From Cheiracanthium punctorium (lineage: Eukaryota > Arthropoda > Arachnida > Araneae > Cheiracanthiidae): 64,000 bases of DNA. The notes beneath the pieces are model-generated. The model ran no database searches. It saw only the letters and a list, made by a program, of their open reading frames with translations, and was not told the origin of the DNA. Below are positions 34,420 through 46,729 of the stretch, in pieces; the first letter of the stretch is position 1, and each line of letters starts with the position of its first letter. Location of the stretch: positions 1,178,001-1,242,000 of the forward strand of contig JAWZYV010012252.1 of assembly GCA_038373885.1 (NCBI GenBank). The letters are read 5' to 3'. The position numbers were made by a program, and so were the translations under genes.

Positions 34420-36850
34420 TTAAATCATCGAATGCATTTCATGGTAGTTAATTTCAAAATATAATTTACAAAATCCTATAAAGATAACGAAAACATCTTT
34501 GTTTTGGGGGGGGATTATGTTTTTTAAGGCTAATTGTGAATTATTACATCATTTTACAAAAGATACAAATAAGAACATGCATACATTTTATTTTCATTCA
34601 ATCAGTGTCCTTCAGAACTAAATTTCGGTTCTATTTGGACAAAATTTTTGAAAATATCAGCTCAATTGTTACAAAAAGCCACAAGAGAACGTATTGCAGT
34701 TACGTTCTACTACTCTGAGCATTGCTATATTCATTTTCCAGTTAAGGGAGCTGAAAATGGATACAGCTCCCATTTGAAAACTCTCTCTGTTTTCATCGTA
34801 GAGCAATGGGTATGAATTAAAAATAGTCATTTCATGAGGAACACTCATGTTTATTTGAAATGACTTGTTTCAACTAGAATCAAATAAAAATAAAGTACTT
34901 ACCTCTTTTACATTGTTTTTATTAAACTGATTGAACTATGAAAGACTTATGCGCAAAGTAAGCTGTAATTCTTTTCCAAAAGCCGTACATTAGGGACCGA
35001 AATGAAAGTATTGCACTATTGTACTCGAATGTCTCTTACTTACTTTAATACGTGTAATTACTTTGGTTGTTGAGATTCGTGACTTAAAATGAACTTATAA
35101 ATAACATGCAGTGACATAGCTCATTTGCTTTGGAAACTAGAATGAAACAGGTGATATATTTACTACCCACATTTTCTTATTCTTTTGTATATAAATTTTA
35201 AATGCCTATTATACATGTTTATGATCTATTTATTATTCATTTCTGAAACAACGTAGAGTGCGAACACACACTAAACTGTAATAAATAAGTTATTTCCGAA
35301 CTAGAAATACGTTTATTTCGGGTAGCTTGTAATTGTTTTTCAATGATAATGCATTTTTTTTTCTTTTACGTTCGATTCTATTTCATACTTTAAATTAGGT
35401 ATGAGCTGTTGCTTTCGGGAAAGAACTTTGTTTTTTATTGTGAAAATGTCAGTTTCTTATCAGAATAGTATTGAACAGCTTCTCGAAATGTTTGTAATAA
35501 AAAAAAATACAGTAAATTGTTACAGTTAGAAAATAACTGGTGGAAAATAATGTGAAGAAGTAATTAACATTTACTGTTTTTATTTTCATGAATTTATTGT
35601 TATAATAATAATTATATATTTATTTATATTTAATTATTTATTACATTTATTATTGCACGCAACATATATATAATCGGACATCATATTTTCATATTTTTAG
35701 ACGCATAAAAATCCATAATTCATATGAACGTGTATTTCAATGTTACTTCTCAAAAAATTAGTTGGCATTTATGACTATATATAAAAAAAAAAAAAAAACT
35801 TTTGATATAATTTTTCCATATTTGTAAATCGACAGCATACAACAGCATGCATTTGTGCATTCACAGAAACGTTTAAATTCAGCTTTCATTAGATCAAACT
35901 ACATTAAGCGCATTCTGGATCATGCGTGGCCAACCTATTCCACAGCCTAGGCAAATTTCAGAAATAAGTTTGAATGCTAGCCCTCACGTTATATTTTTAA
36001 ACAAGCGTAGCGTGATATACCTTTTAACCACATCGTTGCTTCGAAGCAGACGATTTCTAGATCAAACTCTAAACTGTGACGTCTTCACAGTATTAATTTC
36101 ACAAAGAAAATCTACTTAAAATTTCTGGTGAATGCTACAAATATTAGAAAATATCTTAAATTAAAGATTAATATTAAAATAATTTTCTCATACAAAATTA
36201 TTCATTCTGATCTACTTCCTTATCATATCTAATTAGTCATGGTTAAAAACTGCCATTTGTCGTAAAATTATATTTTTTTATCGCACATTATTAAAACATT
36301 GCTATTCATGGGTAAATTACCCAGAAATTTTTAATAGTTTTATTTTGGGAAAATAAAACTTTTAAAGGCATGCCAAATGATGACGTCAAAGCTGGGTGAC
36401 GTAGAAGTGGTAAGGCTTTCTATATCTAGGAGGCGTTGGCCGTGTCCCCCGGGCCGCGTGTTGGCCGAACATGGATTTATATTTTGAATTCATCCGCTTT
36501 CTTGGGGTTTTCTTTATAGACATTCATTGCCAGATTTGATCGTTTTCGATGCATAAGTTGTGCAAACGGAATGTTAAATGCATGAACTTTGCATATGTGC
36601 ACTCAATGAAGAATGTGTTAACGGTGTTCTTTTTAAAAAGAAATCACAATTAATGAAGGAGAAATATTTTTAAAGATCTAATTACAACAGGTAATTGAAA
36701 AACTCGAAAAGCTTACTTTTACTGTATTTCATAATATGTACGCAATAATTTTTAAGACCTATTTATGAATTTATCATTCTTGACACTTGTTAATGAATCC
36801 TAATAAAGTACAAACTGACCGACTCATTTTTAAACGATCTACAATCATAA
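34420..36850. other. AT-rich sequence with a GC-rich patch at 36370-36475
   Basis: Mostly low-complexity sequence. The patch 36370-36475 (TGACGTCA-like words, 'CCCCCGGGCCGCG') is unlike its surroundings but has no open frame or repeat ends I can define. Confidence 0.35.
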
Positions 36851-36909
36851 GCGTAAAGTTTTCAAAATTATTGGGGGGGGGCGGGCCCCACAACCACATA
36901 TATTCACGT

Positions 36910-36994
36910 CAGTGGCGTATATACATATATGCGAGTTGCAAAAGTCGTAACACCCCCCCCCCTCCCCCATGAAAAATATCTGGCTAGGCCACTG
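36910..36994. mobile_element. 85-bp hAT-like MITE with perfect 8-bp duplication
   Basis: ATTCACGT flanks it (36902-36909, 36995-37002). Ends CAGTGGCGTATATAC and (right, reverse-complemented) CAGTGGCCTAGCCAG are typical hAT termini. The C-run CACCCCCCCCCCTCCCCC lies inside. Confidence 0.8.
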
Positions 36995-37011
36995 ATTCAC
37001 GTACATATAAC

Positions 37012-37190
37012 TTAGTTGCCAGCTACTACGGAATATAATTAACCACCTTTTCTACATGATTTTTTGGCTTAAAATATAGCAAAATTTTTGTGCGGCGCCC
37101 CCTAGGTGGTTGCCCTTTTGAAAAAAGTAATTAAAAAATATACTGTTTACAAAAAGTGGTTAGTTATATTCCGTAGTAGTTGGCAGCTAT
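37012..37190. mobile_element. MITE family 1, copy 6
   Basis: TTAGTTGCCAGCTACTACGG on the left and GTAGTAGTTGGCAGCTAT on the right, with the usual inner inverted pair. The target duplication is unclear. Confidence 0.78.
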
Positions 37191-37194
37191 CACT

Positions 37195-37740
37195 TACTAT
37201 ATATAAGTGTAAATTGTTAGAGGGACTCGAACTCTATGGGTCCATAGAATTCTACACCAATGTAAGGTAAGCATCCATGTTAGTATAAGTTAAAAGTTAA
37301 AGTATAAGTTAAAAGTTAAAAATGGAAGCAAAGTAAAAAATCCAAAGGAGGAAAATTAAAAAAACAAACATTTTCGATGAGATAGTGCATTTTAGACACA
37401 TCTAAACTTTTCTTCATTTCATACTTTACATTGCATAAACTGATTTTAATTAAGCAGAGTCTGGCGAGGGCAGCTTATGGTAACATTGTCTGTTACGTGG
37501 CGTCACAATGAATACTAAATCATGATTGAAATCAAAAGAAGAAAATTTTTAAAAGTACCAGTAAAGGTTTTTTATAAACGTTTGTAAATAGCGTGAAATA
37601 CTTTTTTGCGTTAGTATAAATTAGTTTTCTGTATTTAGTGATAAATTATTGGGTGGGCTCAGTCCCTATTCACAATTTATTGGGGGGGCTCGAGCCCCAC
37701 GGGCCCATATAACTCTACGCCTATGTCTACAATTAGACCT
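37195..37740. repeat. Fragments of hAT-like elements
   Basis: Two partial right ends with the pattern 'GGGG.CTCGA.C.C.A.GGG(C/T)CCATA.AA.TCTAC.CC.ATG' occur at 37205-37255 and 37680-37730. Their CAGTGGCGTA left ends are missing. Confidence 0.4.
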
Positions 37741-38200
37741 ACAATCTACATAAGCACTATTCACTTTTTATTACATGGTAACGGTGGAAAAAGGTTCAGT
37801 TTATGCCTTTAACAAGTCAGAAAAAGAAAGTACAGAAAGTAATAAAAATGAATGCGTCGCAACACAAATGGTACTGACGTAACAAACAAAAAAAAAGAAA
37901 AGAAAAAGAATGAGCTCACGACAAAATATCTCACAATTCAACTGCTATATTTTAACATTCTTTAGACCGTGAATACTAAGTGAAAGTCAAGGACTTTCCA
38001 TTGTATCCATACTGTGAGTTCAAGAATGTAACAGTCTATATATATATATTGATATTTATACAATAGAACAGTTTTATTAATTACTTTTTTGGTGTCTTAT
38101 TCAAATACTTTAATTTATAAATTCAAATTTATATTCGTAAAGAAGGGAGAACATGTAGCGGATTAAATTCAAATCTTTGAGCAGTTCTATATTTTTTTTT

Positions 38201-39760
38201 ATCTTGTACTCATTTGCTTTTTACTTTCCGAACATGTACCATGTAAGGAAAGTATTGTAATCATGAGAAAATTCGACTTCGAGATTTTGGCGTATTTACA
38301 CGTTTTGAGGTCTTCTGAATTCATTTATGCTATTTTTACGAGATGTATGTATGCGTATGTGTGTGTGTATGTGAGTGAACACGATAGCTCCTAAACGGGG
38401 CATTCGATTGAGCTCAAATTGGGTATATATGGACTTGGTGTATAATTGGACAAGATACTACTTGATGTGTATAGTTTTTCTACAGGGCTACGACAAAGAT
38501 TTCTTTTACATTATGGCCTGTGGGGGGAATTCTTGAAAGTGCACAAACGTTTAAACGGTACATTCGATTGAGCTCAAATTGGGTATATATGTTATAAACC
38601 ACCGTCGTAAGGCCGGTATTGATTTTGATGTGTATAGGACGTATAGATTTTCCACAGGGCTACGACAAAGATTTCTTTTACATTATGGCGCATGGGGGGG
38701 GGGGATTCTTGAAAGTGCGCTAAGCATTTAAACGGTACATTCGATTGATCACAAATTGGGTATACATGTTATAAACCACCATCGTAAGACCGGTATTGAT
38801 TTTGATGTGTATAGGACTTATAGTTTTTCTACAGAGCTATGACAAGATTTCTTTTACATTATGGCATACGGGGAGGAATTCTTGAAAGCGCGCTAGCGTT
38901 TAAACGGCGCATCAATTGAGCTTCAATTTGGTATATATGTTTGAATTATTCATTGATTAAAATTTATTTAAATGCTTGGTAATAATCTTAATCGTGAGTG
39001 TTCGGAAAGTTGAGTGGAGTCACTCCAGATTTTTATACATTGGAAAGAACATTATGCTGTACATGTACGAAATACAAGCATAAGTCCGAGAGACTAGCAA
39101 TCAGCCACATTCTTATAGTAAAATATAGGAAAATTTGTCTCTTACGGCACGAGTGTTAATTACAAAACATTGCTGTTCTCACTCTAAATCTTTGAGAAGA
39201 AGAAAAAAATCTGGAGTGACTCCACTCGACTTTCCGAAGACTTACGATGAAGATCATTACCAAGCATTTAAATAAATTTTAATCGATGAATAATTCAAAC
39301 ATATATACCAAATTGAAACTCAATCGAATGTACCGTTTAAACGCTAGCGCACTTTCAAGAATTTCCCCCCATAGGCCATAATGTAAAAGAAATCTTTGCC
39401 GTAGCCCTGTAGAAAAACTATAAGTCCTATATACACCAAAATCAATACCGGTCTTGCGACGGTGGTTTATAACATATATGTCCAATTTGAGCTCAATCGT
39501 ATGATCCGTTTAGGAGCTATCGTGTTCACTCACATACACACAGGCACACATACACGCACACATACATACATCTCGTAAAAACAGCATAAATGAATTCAGA
39601 AGACTTCAAAACGTATAAATACATCAAAATCTCGAAGTCGAATTTTTTCATGATTACAATACTTTCCTTCCATGGTACATGTTCGGAAAGTAACTTACAT
39701 GGTACATGTTCGGAAAGTAATACATGGTACATGTTCGGAAAGTAAAAATGAGATAAAGAT
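38201..39760. mobile_element. 1.5-kb fold-back element
   Basis: Two long arms (about 38201-39035 and 39190-39760) are inverted copies of each other and enclose a unique loop of about 150 bp. Shared arm blocks include TACTTTCCGAACATGTACC, 'CGACTTCGAGATTTTG', 'GAACACGATAGCTCCTAAAC', 'AAAGATTTCTTTTACATTAT' and 'TCTGGAGTGACTCCACTC'. The left arm has about three tandem copies of a ~180-bp unit (CTACAGGGCTACGACAAAG ... TGTTATAAACCACC); the right arm has fewer. The right tip repeats 'GGTACATGTTCGGAAAGTA' three times. There is no coding capacity. Confidence 0.8.
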
Positions 39761-40274
39761 TTTTTCTTTCAACTTTTTGAAGGTATAATGTGTAAGTTTG
39801 ACTCATACAAATGTATCAGTTGAACTTCATTTTCTTTAATTCATAACAGGAAGTCAACTAGCTCAGCAGCCATAGAAAATGTATAATATAAACAGCAAAG
39901 AGACCTCATGTTGCTGGAATTGAATCAAGCCCCATGCTGGTTACTGTGCATTAATTTTCTTCAGAATACTAACCCTTCTCTTCTTGATATGACAAGCAAG
40001 TTTATGTGACTCATTCTTAAACCTTAAGTAACAAGAAAGAAAAAAACATTTGGAATGCATGAGTAAAAATGAATATTTAGTTTTCTTGGAGAAAGAAACC
40101 ACAAGTCAAAGAATGCCGAAAACTTTTCAGAATCTCTCTAAGAAGACGGGTGTTAACTCCGGAAACAGAGACATCTATCTGTCTCATTAATTAAAGGACC
40201 TACTCTCCGTTCAAAATATATGGACATACATAATGTTAAATACATTTTCGTTTGAATAAAGTCATTAAGTCAGT

Positions 40275-40434
40275 CAGTGGCGTATACAAGAACCCCCCCC
40301 CCTCCTAGTCAATTTTTTTTTTTTTTACAAAATGTCCATAAATTTTGAAATTTTAGCTTATATATTACGCATTTTAACACAAAGTTATGTCTATAACCTC
40401 CACCCCCTTTGAAGGAAGGCTGCATACGTCATTG
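40275..40434. mobile_element. 160-bp hAT-like MITE
   Basis: Starts CAGTGGCGTATACAAG and ends GCATACGTCATTG, an inverted pair. The flanks AAGTCAGT (40267-40274) and ACTTCAGT (40435-40442) match at 6 of 8 positions, a decayed duplication. Internal C-runs are like those in the copy at 36910. Confidence 0.65.
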
Positions 40435-40757
40435 ACTTCAGTACCCGTAGAAGATATCATTTTATTGATTCCCAAAATACAGAACTAAAGGCTCAAAAAC
40501 GTTGCTTACAGAGCCAAAAATCATGTCTTTACTTATTTCAACAAAAGACGAAGATTATATTAATTTAAATGTGGCGACATCATCTTGACTTTAAACTAGA
40601 CTGATATGACAGCGAACGAAAATTTCATCTTTTAAATTTACTACTTAATTTAATCATTCAATGCAGCGAAATATTCTTCCGAATAATACAACACAATTTT
40701 ACGCTGAAAAATAATCCTGTTCTATTTCGTCAAGAATTTAATATTTAAAACATTATG

Positions 40758-40937
40758 CATAGCTGCCAGGTGCTCTGGAATATAATAAACTACTTTTTCT
40801 AAACAGTATATTTTTATAAACATTTTTTCAAAGTAGTAACCAGATCACCCGCCCAACTAAAAAATTTTGCTGAATTCTAAGCCGAAAAATCCTACTTTAA
40901 AAAAGCGGTTAGCATTCTGGAGCAGTTGGCAGCTATG
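40758..40937. mobile_element. MITE family 1, copy 7, perfect 7-bp duplication
   Basis: CATAGCTGCCAGGTGCTCTGG on the left and CAGTTGGCAGCTATG on the right. CATTATG flanks it exactly (40751-40757, 40938-40944), which with copy 1 sets the target duplication of the family at 7 bp. Confidence 0.85.
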
Positions 40938-40993
40938 CATTATGTGAAAAGTTTGGCTTATAAAAATTGACAATATTAACTTTTTTTTTTAAG

Positions 40994-41133
40994 ATCATTC
41001 ATCTCGAAAGTCCTGATCAGGGTTATTTAGAATATCGTTTTGCGGAGCAAAATTTTTCGGTTATTCCGGTACTAAACGCTCAAACCGAATCACCTGGAAG
41101 CTGGAAAACCTACAAATTAATTTCTCTTGTTAT
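40994..41133 (+). CDS. Candidate exon of an unidentified gene
   Basis: An acceptor with a long T-run (AACTTTTTTTTTTTTAAG) precedes an open stretch encoding IIHLESPDQGYLEYRFAEQ, then SVIPVLNAQTESPGSWKTY. The residue mix (many D, E, Q, P, W, Y) is much more protein-like than the surrounding AT-driven frames. The proposed donor is TTAT|GTGCGT, giving 46 codons plus two bases; GT sites nearer the start are possible. No family was recognised. It lies on the same strand as the exon at 20849-20968 and 20 kb downstream, but I have no evidence that they belong together. Confidence 0.4.
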
Positions 41134-41259
41134 GTGCGTCCCCTTTCCTTTTACTTAATATTTCTTATAAGAGCAACGACATTCAAAAACGGTATTTCTA
41201 ATTATCAGTTAATCACGAAACCAGTTAATCTTTTCAATTGTAATTTTTTTTTCAGTTTA

Positions 41260-41635
41260 AAACAAATTACAATGATCGGCAGCAGATCGGTCGATTAAAT
41301 GCGGTTCCCATTAGAACACCGAAAAGGAAGCAGTACCGGCTTGGCCAGTATTTGGGAGAATGAACTCTACCGATACTGCTGTGGATATTGTACGCTAAAG
41401 GGAGCTGCTGCACTTAAAATCTGTCGTGGCTCCAATGTGCTTCATGTTCAAACGATACCTCTGGGGGTGCCAATCTCTCATTTGGAAAAGTAGGAGTCGA
41501 CTTATAGGGGGCAACGTTGGTCTGATTACTAGGCGTCCACAAAATGAAATGACCACCATTTCCGGCCCTCGTAGCGGCCAGGCCTATAAATAGACTGCTG
41601 ACCCGGCCATTAGAAAGAAAGGGAAAAAATAAAAA
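41260..41635 (+). repeat. GC-richer segment with A-rich end, unclassified
   Basis: Composition changes sharply from AT-rich to balanced sequence at about 41270, then returns after an A-rich run (GAAAGGGAAAAAATAAAAAC) near 41620. It contains GCCTATAAATAGACTG, a TATA-like word. A retroelement 3' end or LTR piece is possible. There is no second copy in the window for comparison. Confidence 0.35.
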
Positions 41636-41639
41636 CTCT

Positions 41640-44400
41640 TACAAGTTTCATAACTGACAGGAATTAAGATATGTATATTTCAGATAGCTTGACTAATTTT
41701 CATGTACATAATATTTTTATCATTCATATAACTGACTTAAATTAATTATTTTACTGAAGTTAAATCATCGTTAAAAAGTGTTATTGTGCTGAATAGTTTT
41801 ACATTGCTTTGAGTGGGAGGGCGTATTTTTATTTTTTTACTTTCCTTTTATTCAGAAATCTAATTAACTGAAGAAACAAAATGTCGGTACTATCAGACAT
41901 GGTTTTTAATAAAGATGACAGACATTGCAAACTAATAATTACTGAGAGGGGAATGTAAATTTGCAGTTTCTTGCATGAAAGAACAAATACTTTTCCGTGG
42001 TCTCATTATCGTCTTCAGCTGTCTGCTGCTGGTAGTTTGCAGTCGTTGGAAAGGATTGACGGTGATATGAGTCACGATGAATTAAGCTACTCACGTCTTA
42101 ATTAATAGAATGCCGCTGCGAATGTTTTTCATCTAATGTCTTCTTGCTTCCGAATCTGAATGTAATAACAGCAAAAACAATACATCATTTGCGAAGTGTG
42201 ACGATACAGTGGAATTTGTTTAAGAATTTCCTGTATCTTATATTTTCTCGTTTAAAAAGTTTAAAATTTATTAAGTCCAGATTTATTTCTATTACTCTAA
42301 TTGTACATTTTCCCTTTAACTGTATTAAGAACTGCTTAAAATGCTTTTTTCTTCTCTCAAACTCTCTTTTCCAATATTATACATCGACGTTATTTTCAGT
42401 TCACGTTTTCATTCAGAGACTGTATTTTCTTCTTTCCTATTAAAATGCACGAACTTTTTTATTTCGTCTACAGATACATTTTTCTTTTATGTAAACAGTG
42501 TTGTGTATTTTCATTCATATCCAAGACTTTTGTGTTTACACTTCGGTTTTGTGTAACTTGCATAGGACTTTTCCTAAATTATTATTTTTACATGTGAAAA
42601 TTGTGTTTGTTATAAAATTAACTAGGCTAGTGATTTTATATTTCTTCCAAAATAAACCATCAATAAATTTTTCCAATTTTAGTGTGGGCTTGTCCGGTTA
42701 TTTCTATAAAATGCTAGTTGTTGTTTTTGCAAACTAATAATAACACTGCCAGAAACTGGAAGAGTTATTTTTATTGCTAAGCTATTCTACCTCATTAGGA
42801 ACTTCGTGTAGTTTCTTGATTTTTTGTATTTATTTTTATAATGATCGGTGTATGAGTGAGTGGTTTTTTTTTTCTATTTTATATAGTTTTCCATGTTTTG
42901 TTTTAATCAGCTACTTTGCAGTGCTAGCCGTTACATGGACATGGAGGTGCTTTTATTTTGCCTTTATTTTTTTTGTCCATATATATATATCTATACATTC
43001 CCGAAAAAAAACGCTTAGCTGTGAATTTAACGTAATTGTAAATTAATAATTAATGACCCCCTCTTCTGGATCGGCTTGAGTCCCCTATCTCCAATAACCC
43101 TAATTTACATAAAATGTAAATAAATATAAGTGACTTTTCTAGTTTACTTCAATATTGGCATCAATCACTTCAATCTAAGAAAGGCTAGCAACCTTCCCTC
43201 TTTTTACATTCCCCTGGAGTAACCTAAAGATAACTAGATAACGGGACTTGCCAATTTTTTTTTCATTTTTTTTAGTTAAAAGGTAGAGTATATTTTTATT
43301 ATTAATAATTGATTGTATTAGCTAATTAAACGACTTTTTGGTGGCTGTATCAAATACTGTGTTTAAAATTGCAGATATATGCTGACTAACGTTTTTAACA
43401 TTCATATTTACTTCATCTATTAGTGGTTGTGAAAATAAACCACAGGACCAGATTAGTAGGTATCAGCTGATATTTTATTTTTCGGCAAGTTGTGATTTAA
43501 CACCTTCCTAATGCACTCGGGCAATGACAAGTTACGGAGCTAGTTTACCTACAAACCAGGAAATATATGTATATCGATTTCATATAACGCCCGAAATCCA
43601 TTGTTTACACCTGTACAAGATCAAACCACTGATAGTTCTTTCTAACCCGATTTTAATTGTGAAATCCCAATGGTGAAAAGTGAAAAACGAGTAAAGAAAA
43701 AACAGCTTCAAAGCTTTATGTTAGTGATGCATTAACTGCTATCAGTTGTCAATCTGTTATAGATAAGCGATTGCTAGCGCTGCAAGTCATTATAAGTGTG
43801 GTTGGTACTGAAATGAGTAGCAGCATCTCACAACTTTCTGATACAGGTTGGATAGCCCTTTCCGTCACAATAACCTTTTTGTATCAACTTTACAATTTTT
43901 TAATGTAGGTCAGACACTTTTATCATAAAATCGTTCTGCATAAGCTGTACTAAGGATTATTAGTATTTTAACTAATGGTAATAAAAAGTATACATTATTT
44001 ACTTATTTTTATTTTTCTGATTAAAAAAAATATTTACATATATAATTTTTAATATAACATTAAGAACTGCAGAATCATTTTGCATCGACCGTGTATAGTG
44101 ATTATTAATAATTGAATTGATAAGAAAGAGATCTACGATATTTTTCTGTGTACCACCTGCATAAGAAAGCAAAATTAATTTCAACGTATTTCTGTTCGTT
44201 GCATATTCTTTGTTGTAAAATTGAAAATATCCTAGTTTAAAAAAATCATAAATTCATTTATTAAAAAATTTGCCTTATAAAGAAAACAGTACTCTGAGTG
44301 GTTGCTATGTTGAATGGTATCTAGGTTTGCCTGACTAAATATTCACGGAAAATGATGGTTCCTTTAACTGAAATGAAAGCATTTCGTCAGAATAAAACAT
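41640..44400. other. T-rich sequence, nothing recognised
   Basis: Overlapping plus-strand open frames at 42144-43046 are made almost only of F, L, I, Y and S and reflect T-richness. A short (TA)n lies at 42983-42993. I see no exon or element ends. Confidence 0.4.
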
Positions 44401-46392
44401 AAACTGGAGTAGAGAGATACGCAGATAAAAAATATGCTGGATATGCTGCTTAGTTTTACTTGTAAAAGAAGCAATTTTATGAAACCCAGCGCACTAAAAA
44501 TTCTTCTCTCCAGAAATTAGAGATCTTAAGCGAGATCGTCAGTACTGGTTTGGAAAGTAACCCAAGAACACAGATTGATCAAGTACCATCGCATACTAAA
44601 AGAAGTAACACATTAAATATGCGAAGTCGAAAGTCCTCTCTGTGGTTACTAGCGGAATAGTTGCTTAGTTTTTTGTGGGTGTAAAATTAAAGACTTTCTT
44701 CGTATTCTGATTACGATCAAAATTGCAGAGGGATCTTGTGAAGCGAACAAATTTGCGGAAGGATGTAAGGCTGTCAAAGCAAGACAGCGCACAACATAAA
44801 CCTCTCGTCCAACAACACATATATTAGTCATATATCTGGATAAATTCAAGCTCTCAACCACAACAACAGTAAACTGTCCCAGTCAGAGAGATTAATAACT
44901 GATTCTATATTCAGATAGTAATAAAGTCCAAAAAGATTGCTTTCGAATTTTTTTTCTTCTTAGGTCACTAGACTACCGTCTTTATATACGGATAATATAA
45001 ACAAATAACATGCAAAGTTATTTTTAATACGCGAAAACAATATCTGCTAAAAAATAAAAACGCCCTACATTTCGTTACAAAAAACCCGCTATTCTTCTAA
45101 TTACTGTTTATGGCAGGGAAGAAGAAAAAAAGCATTTTGATGTCGAAGTCCATTGATCCAATAGAGTCAGTTCCTTTAGAACTAAGTCCGGCTTTGCGTC
45201 CGTAAACATATATAAATAAATCACTGTACCATCTAATGTGGGAAATAAAATCCAATATTAAACAGGAAGGAATGCAGTCGAGAAAGATGACTGAGAACGT
45301 AAGTAAGTGGGTTCAGTAGTTCTCTGAAAACTGACTGGTCCGACCAGTTGCCGAGAGTCGCATGTTCACTGACGTCTAGGGCATCAGCGAGAGTAGATGA
45401 TGTTATTTGTTTTGAATTACTTTTCCTGAGAGATAACGTTAAAAGAGAGTTGCGGAAATCCTTGGTCGGAGAAAGTTGTTCTCCAAACTTTTCTTAAAAC
45501 AGGTTTTTAAATTAAAAAAAAATCGCAACCACCAGCTAATCGTTTAATTACTGAAATTGAAAAGAACATTGGTCTTAAGCACGACTTGCAAATAATTAGC
45601 AGGTTCAGTAGAAGGTGAACGTGATCTCGTAAAAGATAACGTGCTGCAAGCGATGGTACCACTGTTGTTTTGACAGATATACTTCGTATATATATATACA
45701 AAGTTGTGATTAAATCTTTAAGAGAGTACGGAGTTAATTTCTTTCAAAGATTACTTGCAATACTTCGGTACCATTTTTGTATGACAGTCACAGTTATACA
45801 TAAGTTCTCTTCCTCAGAATTTTGAGATTGTATAACATAATTATAAAATGAAGGAAATGTAAAGAACTGAAGTTCTGACAAGAATGAATTTTTTTATTTT
45901 CTACAGGAAAGAAAATAATTCTTAAATTTCGCTCAGAAAATTATTGTTGCAGAAAACTCTGCTTAGTTTCCGAATTTGTAGCTTAAAAAGTCGAGTGTAT
46001 ATGGAAAGTTTTAGAAAAAAGTGCAGTTGGCGGGACGAAACAAAATTTTATTAGTTCTAGAAAGTGGACGAACTATCTTCAGTCCTCAGTTCACAGTAAT
46101 TAATAACACGTTTTATAACAGATAGTTTAACATAGAAGCTTTCTCAGATGCTGTATTTTGCATATTATAAATTCTTTCCACAGTCTAGAACTCAGTGGAA
46201 ATTCTCGGAGAACAGCAGTTTCTCAGGATACGACAATGGAAAATTCATAAACAACAATCACAAATAAGTTTCTCAAAACAAGCGAGGTCACTCACAAAAG
46301 CACACAGTACACAACGTCTTAATGCTAATAATGCAACGAACTAACTACGGGCATTCACTCATAACTAAGGTTCTCTGGAGCGACCCTGCTCT
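44400..46392 (-). other. Transcribed-looking region downstream of the putative promoter
   Basis: This 2-kb block is richer in GC than its neighbours and lacks the repeats seen elsewhere. On the minus strand a polyadenylation-like CTAATAAAATTTTG occurs at about 46045. Open frames are short (for example 44649-44861) and unrecognised. An LTR reading is possible: TGTAATGTTTGC at about 46721 would be its start. I found no second LTR, primer site or pol motif. Confidence 0.25.
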
Positions 46393-46468
46393 TTTATATA
46401 TTCCGCCTTTTATATAATTCCGTTGCTCGAACATTCTACGACTTTCGTCGTGATTTCCAGAAGTCTCC
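46393..46468 (-). promoter_or_regulatory. Putative promoter with heat-shock-type elements and two TATA boxes
   Basis: On the minus strand, GGAGACTTCTGGAAAT (three alternating nGAGn/nTTCn/nGAAn units) is followed by AGAATGTTCGAGC (GAAnnTTC). Two TATATAAAA boxes come next, about 15 bp apart. This arrangement is like animal hsp70 promoters, where a GAATGTTCG element sits just before the TATA box. A start site would lie near 46365-46370. No heat-shock protein coding sequence is visible downstream (lower coordinates). It may drive a non-coding transcript or a gene with a long 5' intron, or belong to an LTR. Confidence 0.4.
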
Positions 46469-46488
46469 AGTTATTTGATTGCGTAATA

Positions 46489-46652
46489 CAAGGGTGGATT
46501 AAAGGGGGGGCGGAGGGGGCAACCGCCCCCCCCGAGTAAAAAGAAATTAATGTAAAAGATCCTATTTTACTTCCATAAAATGGATGTATATGTCAATCTT
46601 CTAACTAACCGCCCCTCCCCTACCGCCACAAACTTTCAATAATCCACCACTG
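46489..46652. mobile_element. 164-bp hAT-like MITE beside the promoter, perfect 8-bp duplication
   Basis: GCGTAATA flanks it (46481-46488, 46653-46660). Ends CAAGGGTGGATTAAAG and (right, reverse-complemented) CAGTGGTGGATTATTG. It carries G- and C-runs. It is inserted about 20 bp upstream of the heat-shock-type element. Confidence 0.82.
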
Positions 46653-46729
46653 GCGTAATAGAAAATGCAATCGAGTAATACTAGGCTATTGCGTACTACT
46701 AATAAGTGAAGCAAACATTACAGGCCCCA

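Noticed and set aside
35922..36119. 65-codon plus-strand frame with mixed composition.
   Set aside because: No acceptor or donor at suitable positions and no recognisable motif.
42144..43046. Four overlapping plus-strand frames of 70-100 codons.
   Set aside because: Almost only F, L, I, Y and S residues, driven by T-richness; no splice sites or family resemblance.
44400..46470. A heat-shock protein gene downstream of the HSE/TATA region.
   Set aside because: No Hsp70 or small Hsp motif could be read in any minus-strand frame, so only the promoter-like signals are reported.
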